Source of the DNA: Bacteroidales bacterium | GTDB lineage: Bacteria > Bacteroidota > Bacteroidia > Bacteroidales > UBA932 | DNA length: 61,610 nt | Direction of reading: 5' to 3' | Assembly: GCA_024401865.1 (NCBI GenBank) | Contig: JAKSKI010000003.1 | Span: forward strand, 1 to 61,610 | Shown: one piece after another, positions 59,821-61,610 of the stretch | How the letters are laid out: each line of letters starts with the position of its first letter | Numbering within the stretch: the stretch's first letter is position 1 | Program-made: the position numbers and the translations under genes | Notes under the pieces: generated by a model | What the model saw: only the letters and a program-made list of their open reading frames with translations | Databases searched by the model: none | What the model was told of the DNA's origin: nothing

Positions 59821-59873
59821 CCACGAGGAAAGATTTGTATGCTTGCAACCTCGTCTAAAAAATGCTAAAATGA
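59821..59873 (+). ncRNA. SAM-II-type riboswitch candidate controlling metK
   Basis: The leader folds as a compact H-type pseudoknot like the SAM-II (metA) aptamer. Stem P1 is ACGAGG (59823-59828) with CCTCGT (59849-59854). The 20-base loop holds GATTT (59832-59836) and TTGCAA (59843-59848). The 3' strand ends in GCTAAA (59864-59869). All three conserved elements fall at the spacing of known SAM-II RNAs. GTAT (59837-59840) can pair with ATGC (59862-59865) to close the pseudoknot. GCTAAA abuts the metK ATG at 59870, so SAM binding should hide the start codon and repress translation of the SAM-producing enzyme. SAM-V, which shares the binding core, is an alternative. Confidence 0.8.
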
Positions 59874-61114
59874 AATATCTCTTCACATCGGAGTCAGTCT
59901 CCGAAGGTCATCCCGACAAGGTCGCGGACCAGATTTCAGACGCAATTCTCGACGAATATCTCCGCCAGGATCCGGAAGCCAAGGTGGCTTGCGAGACATT
60001 CTGCACCACAGGACTGGTTATGGTGGCCGGAGAGATTTCCGCCGCACCCGGCACCAAGGTCGACGCCGAGAGTGTGATTCGCCGCACCATACGCCGCATA
60101 GGATACAATGACCCGGCATTGGGATTCGATGCCGACAGTTGCCGGATTATAGTGGAACTTCATTCCCAAAGCGCCGATATCCACAGGGGTGTGGTAAGGG
60201 ATGATGCGGAGGAACAGGGAGCCGGCGACCAGGGGATGATGTTCGGATACGCCTGCACAGACACGGAAGAATATATGCCCTTTGCGCTGTACCTCTCCCA
60301 CAAACTGCTTCAGGTGCTTGCCGACATCCGCCACAACGAACCCGGCCTGATGCCCTACCTGCGCCCGGATGCCAAGTCCCAGTTCACGATAGAATTCTCC
60401 GCCAGACATTGCCCTGTCCGCGTAAACACCATAGTTCTCAGCACACAGCACGACGAATTCGATACAGACGAGGCTATGCACAAACGCATTGAGGATGATG
60501 TGCGCAACATTGTCCTGCCCCGTCTGATCAGCAGTCTACCCGAGAGCACCGCCAGACTGTTTGACGGCGAATATACGCTCCTGGTCAACCCCACCGGCAA
60601 ATTTGTCATTGGCGGTCCTGCCGGCGACACGGGGCTGACCGGGCGCAAAATCATCGTCGACACTTACGGCGGACGCGGAGCGCACGGAGGCGGAGCATTC
60701 TCGGGGAAGGACTCGTCCAAGGTTGACCGCAGCGCAGCATACGCGGCCAGACACATCGCCAAGAACCTCGTTGCCGCCGGTGTCTGCGACGAATGTCTGG
60801 TACAGTTGGCCTACGCCATCGGTGTAGCCAAGCCCGTCAGTGTTTTCGTCGACACTTACGGCAGCGCCAAAATCAAGGCGGGCGACACTCCCGAAGAGAC
60901 CGATGCATTCATCGCCGGGAAGGTTCAGGAAATATTCGACCTGCGTCCTGCCGCCATCGTAAAGCGCTTCGGCCTCAAGAATCCCATCTTCGAGCCCACC
61001 GCCGCATACGGCCATATGGGAAGAACCCCCTATGTCAAGGACGGGCTTCAGTTCTTCGGATGGGAAAAGCTCGACGCCGTAGATGACATCCGCCGCACCT
61101 TCGGATTGTCATAA
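59870..61114 (+). CDS. metK: S-adenosylmethionine synthase
   Basis: A 414-residue enzyme making S-adenosylmethionine from methionine and ATP. The conserved FTSESVSEGHPDKVADQIS opens the protein. The signature GAGDQGMMFGYA lies near residue 118, and the ATP-binding GGPAGDTGLTGRKIIVDTYG near 251. The HGGGAFSGKDSSKVDRSAAY block follows. The frame is open nine codons further upstream, but those codons are part of the riboswitch. The ATG at 59870 matches the family N-terminus. Confidence 0.97.
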   Translation: MKYLFTSESVSEGHPDKVADQISDAILDEYLRQDPEAKVACETFCTTGLVMVAGEISAAPGTKVDAESVIRRTIRRIGYNDPALGFDADSCRIIVELHSQSADIHRGVVRDDAEEQGAGDQGMMFGYACTDTEEYMPFALYLSHKLLQVLADIRHNEPGLMPYLRPDAKSQFTIEFSARHCPVRVNTIVLSTQHDEFDTDEAMHKRIEDDVRNIVLPRLISSLPESTARLFDGEYTLLVNPTGKFVIGGPAGDTGLTGRKIIVDTYGGRGAHGGGAFSGKDSSKVDRSAAYAARHIAKNLVAAGVCDECLVQLAYAIGVAKPVSVFVDTYGSAKIKAGDTPEETDAFIAGKVQEIFDLRPAAIVKRFGLKNPIFEPTAAYGHMGRTPYVKDGLQFFGWEKLDAVDDIRRTFGLS

Positions 61115-61171
61115 TGTTCGATAAGCAGTTTTTGGGTCATTAATAATGACTTGGGCAGACGAGAGGCTATG

Positions 61172-61610
61172 TCAAGATGTTTGAATAATCCGCTTGCTGC
61201 CTTCACCGGGATCAACCCAATGGATGCTGATGCCTGACCTTTGCATACCGCGAAACCAGGTCATCTGGCGTTTGGCGAACTGATGTATTGCGGTTGACAA
61301 TTTGAGATACATCTGGTCGTAGCCCATTTCACCCAGCACATACAGGGTGACGAACTTGTACTCCAAGCCATAAGATATCAGAGTCTGTGCCGGGACCCCC
61401 GAATCCAGCAGACGCCTGATTTCATCGACCATACCGGCCTCGAGCCTGGCTTTAAGCCTGGCGTCGATCCGGGCATTCCTCTCCTCCCGGCTCACCAGCG
61501 TCCCTATCACATACGGTCTGCATACCGAGATGGCCGTTCTCCCTTCTCTTTGGTCATTATGGTTGGCAAGTTGGTCGGAAAAGGCTGTACCTGCAGCCGA
61601 GATGGCCGTT
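61172..61610 (-). CDS. miaA: tRNA dimethylallyltransferase, 3' part (5' end outside window)
   Basis: The frame is open from the window edge to a stop at 61172, giving about the last 146 residues. The ending matches MiaA: REERNARIDARLKARLEAG, then TLISYGLEYKFVTLYVLGEM and AIHQFAKRQMTWFRGM. MiaA adds a dimethylallyl group to adenosine 37 of tRNAs reading UNN codons. A GTG at 61510 is not a real start: coding sequence of the family continues upstream. The catalytic P-loop half lies beyond the window. It converges with metK across a 57-base gap that holds a small palindrome but no convincing terminator. Confidence 0.9.
   Translation of the reverse strand, partial: TAISAAGTAFSDQLANHNDQREGRTAISVCRPYVIGTLVSREERNARIDARLKARLEAGMVDEIRRLLDSGVPAQTLISYGLEYKFVTLYVLGEMGYDQMYLKLSTAIHQFAKRQMTWFRGMQRSGISIHWVDPGEGSKRIIQTS

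Noticed and set aside
59862-59873. Three-codon upstream reading frame (Met-Leu-Lys) as a leader peptide
   Set aside because: Its bases coincide with the conserved GCTAAA element of the aptamer, so chance overlap is the simpler explanation; kept only as a note in the riboswitch finding.
61136-61150. Palindrome GTCATTA-A-TAATGAC as a metK terminator
   Set aside because: It is A/T-rich, has a 1-base centre that cannot form a hairpin loop without losing pairs, and has no T tract.

Overview
The window reads as the chromosome of a member of the Bacteroidales (Bacteroidota). The evidence is indirect but consistent. Genes are preceded by the Bacteroidota promoter form, a -7 box TAnnTTTG with a weaker TTG about 20 bases upstream, and Shine-Dalgarno sequences are rare. 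Many exported proteins are lipoproteins. There is an Oar-like TonB-dependent receptor, a PadR/PspC/GIN-domain cassette and the lysine-type (IIIK) phosphoglycerate dehydrogenase seen in this phylum. Base composition looks above 50 % G+C, which fits Alistipes-like or Cryptobacteroides-like gut lineages better than Bacteroides; that placement is a guess. I see no tRNA, rRNA, insertion sequence, prophage or CRISPR array, and no gene-free stretch over 300 bases.

Layout. 1-3.8 kb: reverse rubrerythrin, then a yigZ-serC-serA operon (minus strand) and a small acidic-tailed protein. 3.8-7.1 kb: two lipoproteins, a pyridoxal-phosphate decarboxylase and an M13 metallopeptidase. 7.2-14.6 kb: a KdgF-like cupin with three exo-glycosidases (two glycoside hydrolase family 3, one family 20), without SusC/SusD. 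14.6-22.2 kb: DUF1015 protein, then recQ-dnaG-metG. 22.2-27.8 kb: a minus-strand operon of deoxynucleoside kinase, acyl-CoA ligase, sugar transporter, ROK kinase and FKBP lipoprotein. 27.9-31.3 kb: a metallo-beta-lactamase-fold hydrolase and a GIN-PspC-PadR-PspC cassette with a dyad operator. 31.3-41.0 kb: nucleoside kinase, uvrA and an EamA transporter, then recO, rdgB, an S41 protease, a U32 protein and a polyprenyl synthase. The U32, S41, rdgB and recO genes are linked by ATGA overlaps. 41.1-44.9 kb: rsgA, rnr, manA. 44.9-52.4 kb: a tightly packed operon of unknown lipoprotein, RND adaptor, RND pump, TolC-like protein and a Gretchen-Hagen-3-family adenylating enzyme. 52.4-61.6 kb: gpmI, an M3 peptidase lipoprotein, the TonB-dependent receptor, metK behind a candidate SAM-II riboswitch, and the 3' part of miaA.

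Most of the window is housekeeping: serine synthesis, replication and repair, translation, glycolysis and one-carbon metabolism. The stronger leads are the SAM-II-type aptamer whose 3' strand runs into the metK start codon, an apparently exported PLP decarboxylase encoded with an exported peptidase, a complete efflux system co-encoded with an acyl-adenylating enzyme, and the PadR cassette with an 8-bp dyad over its own -33 box. Several genes also have a -7 box only 4-7 bases from the start codon, which predicts leaderless transcripts.
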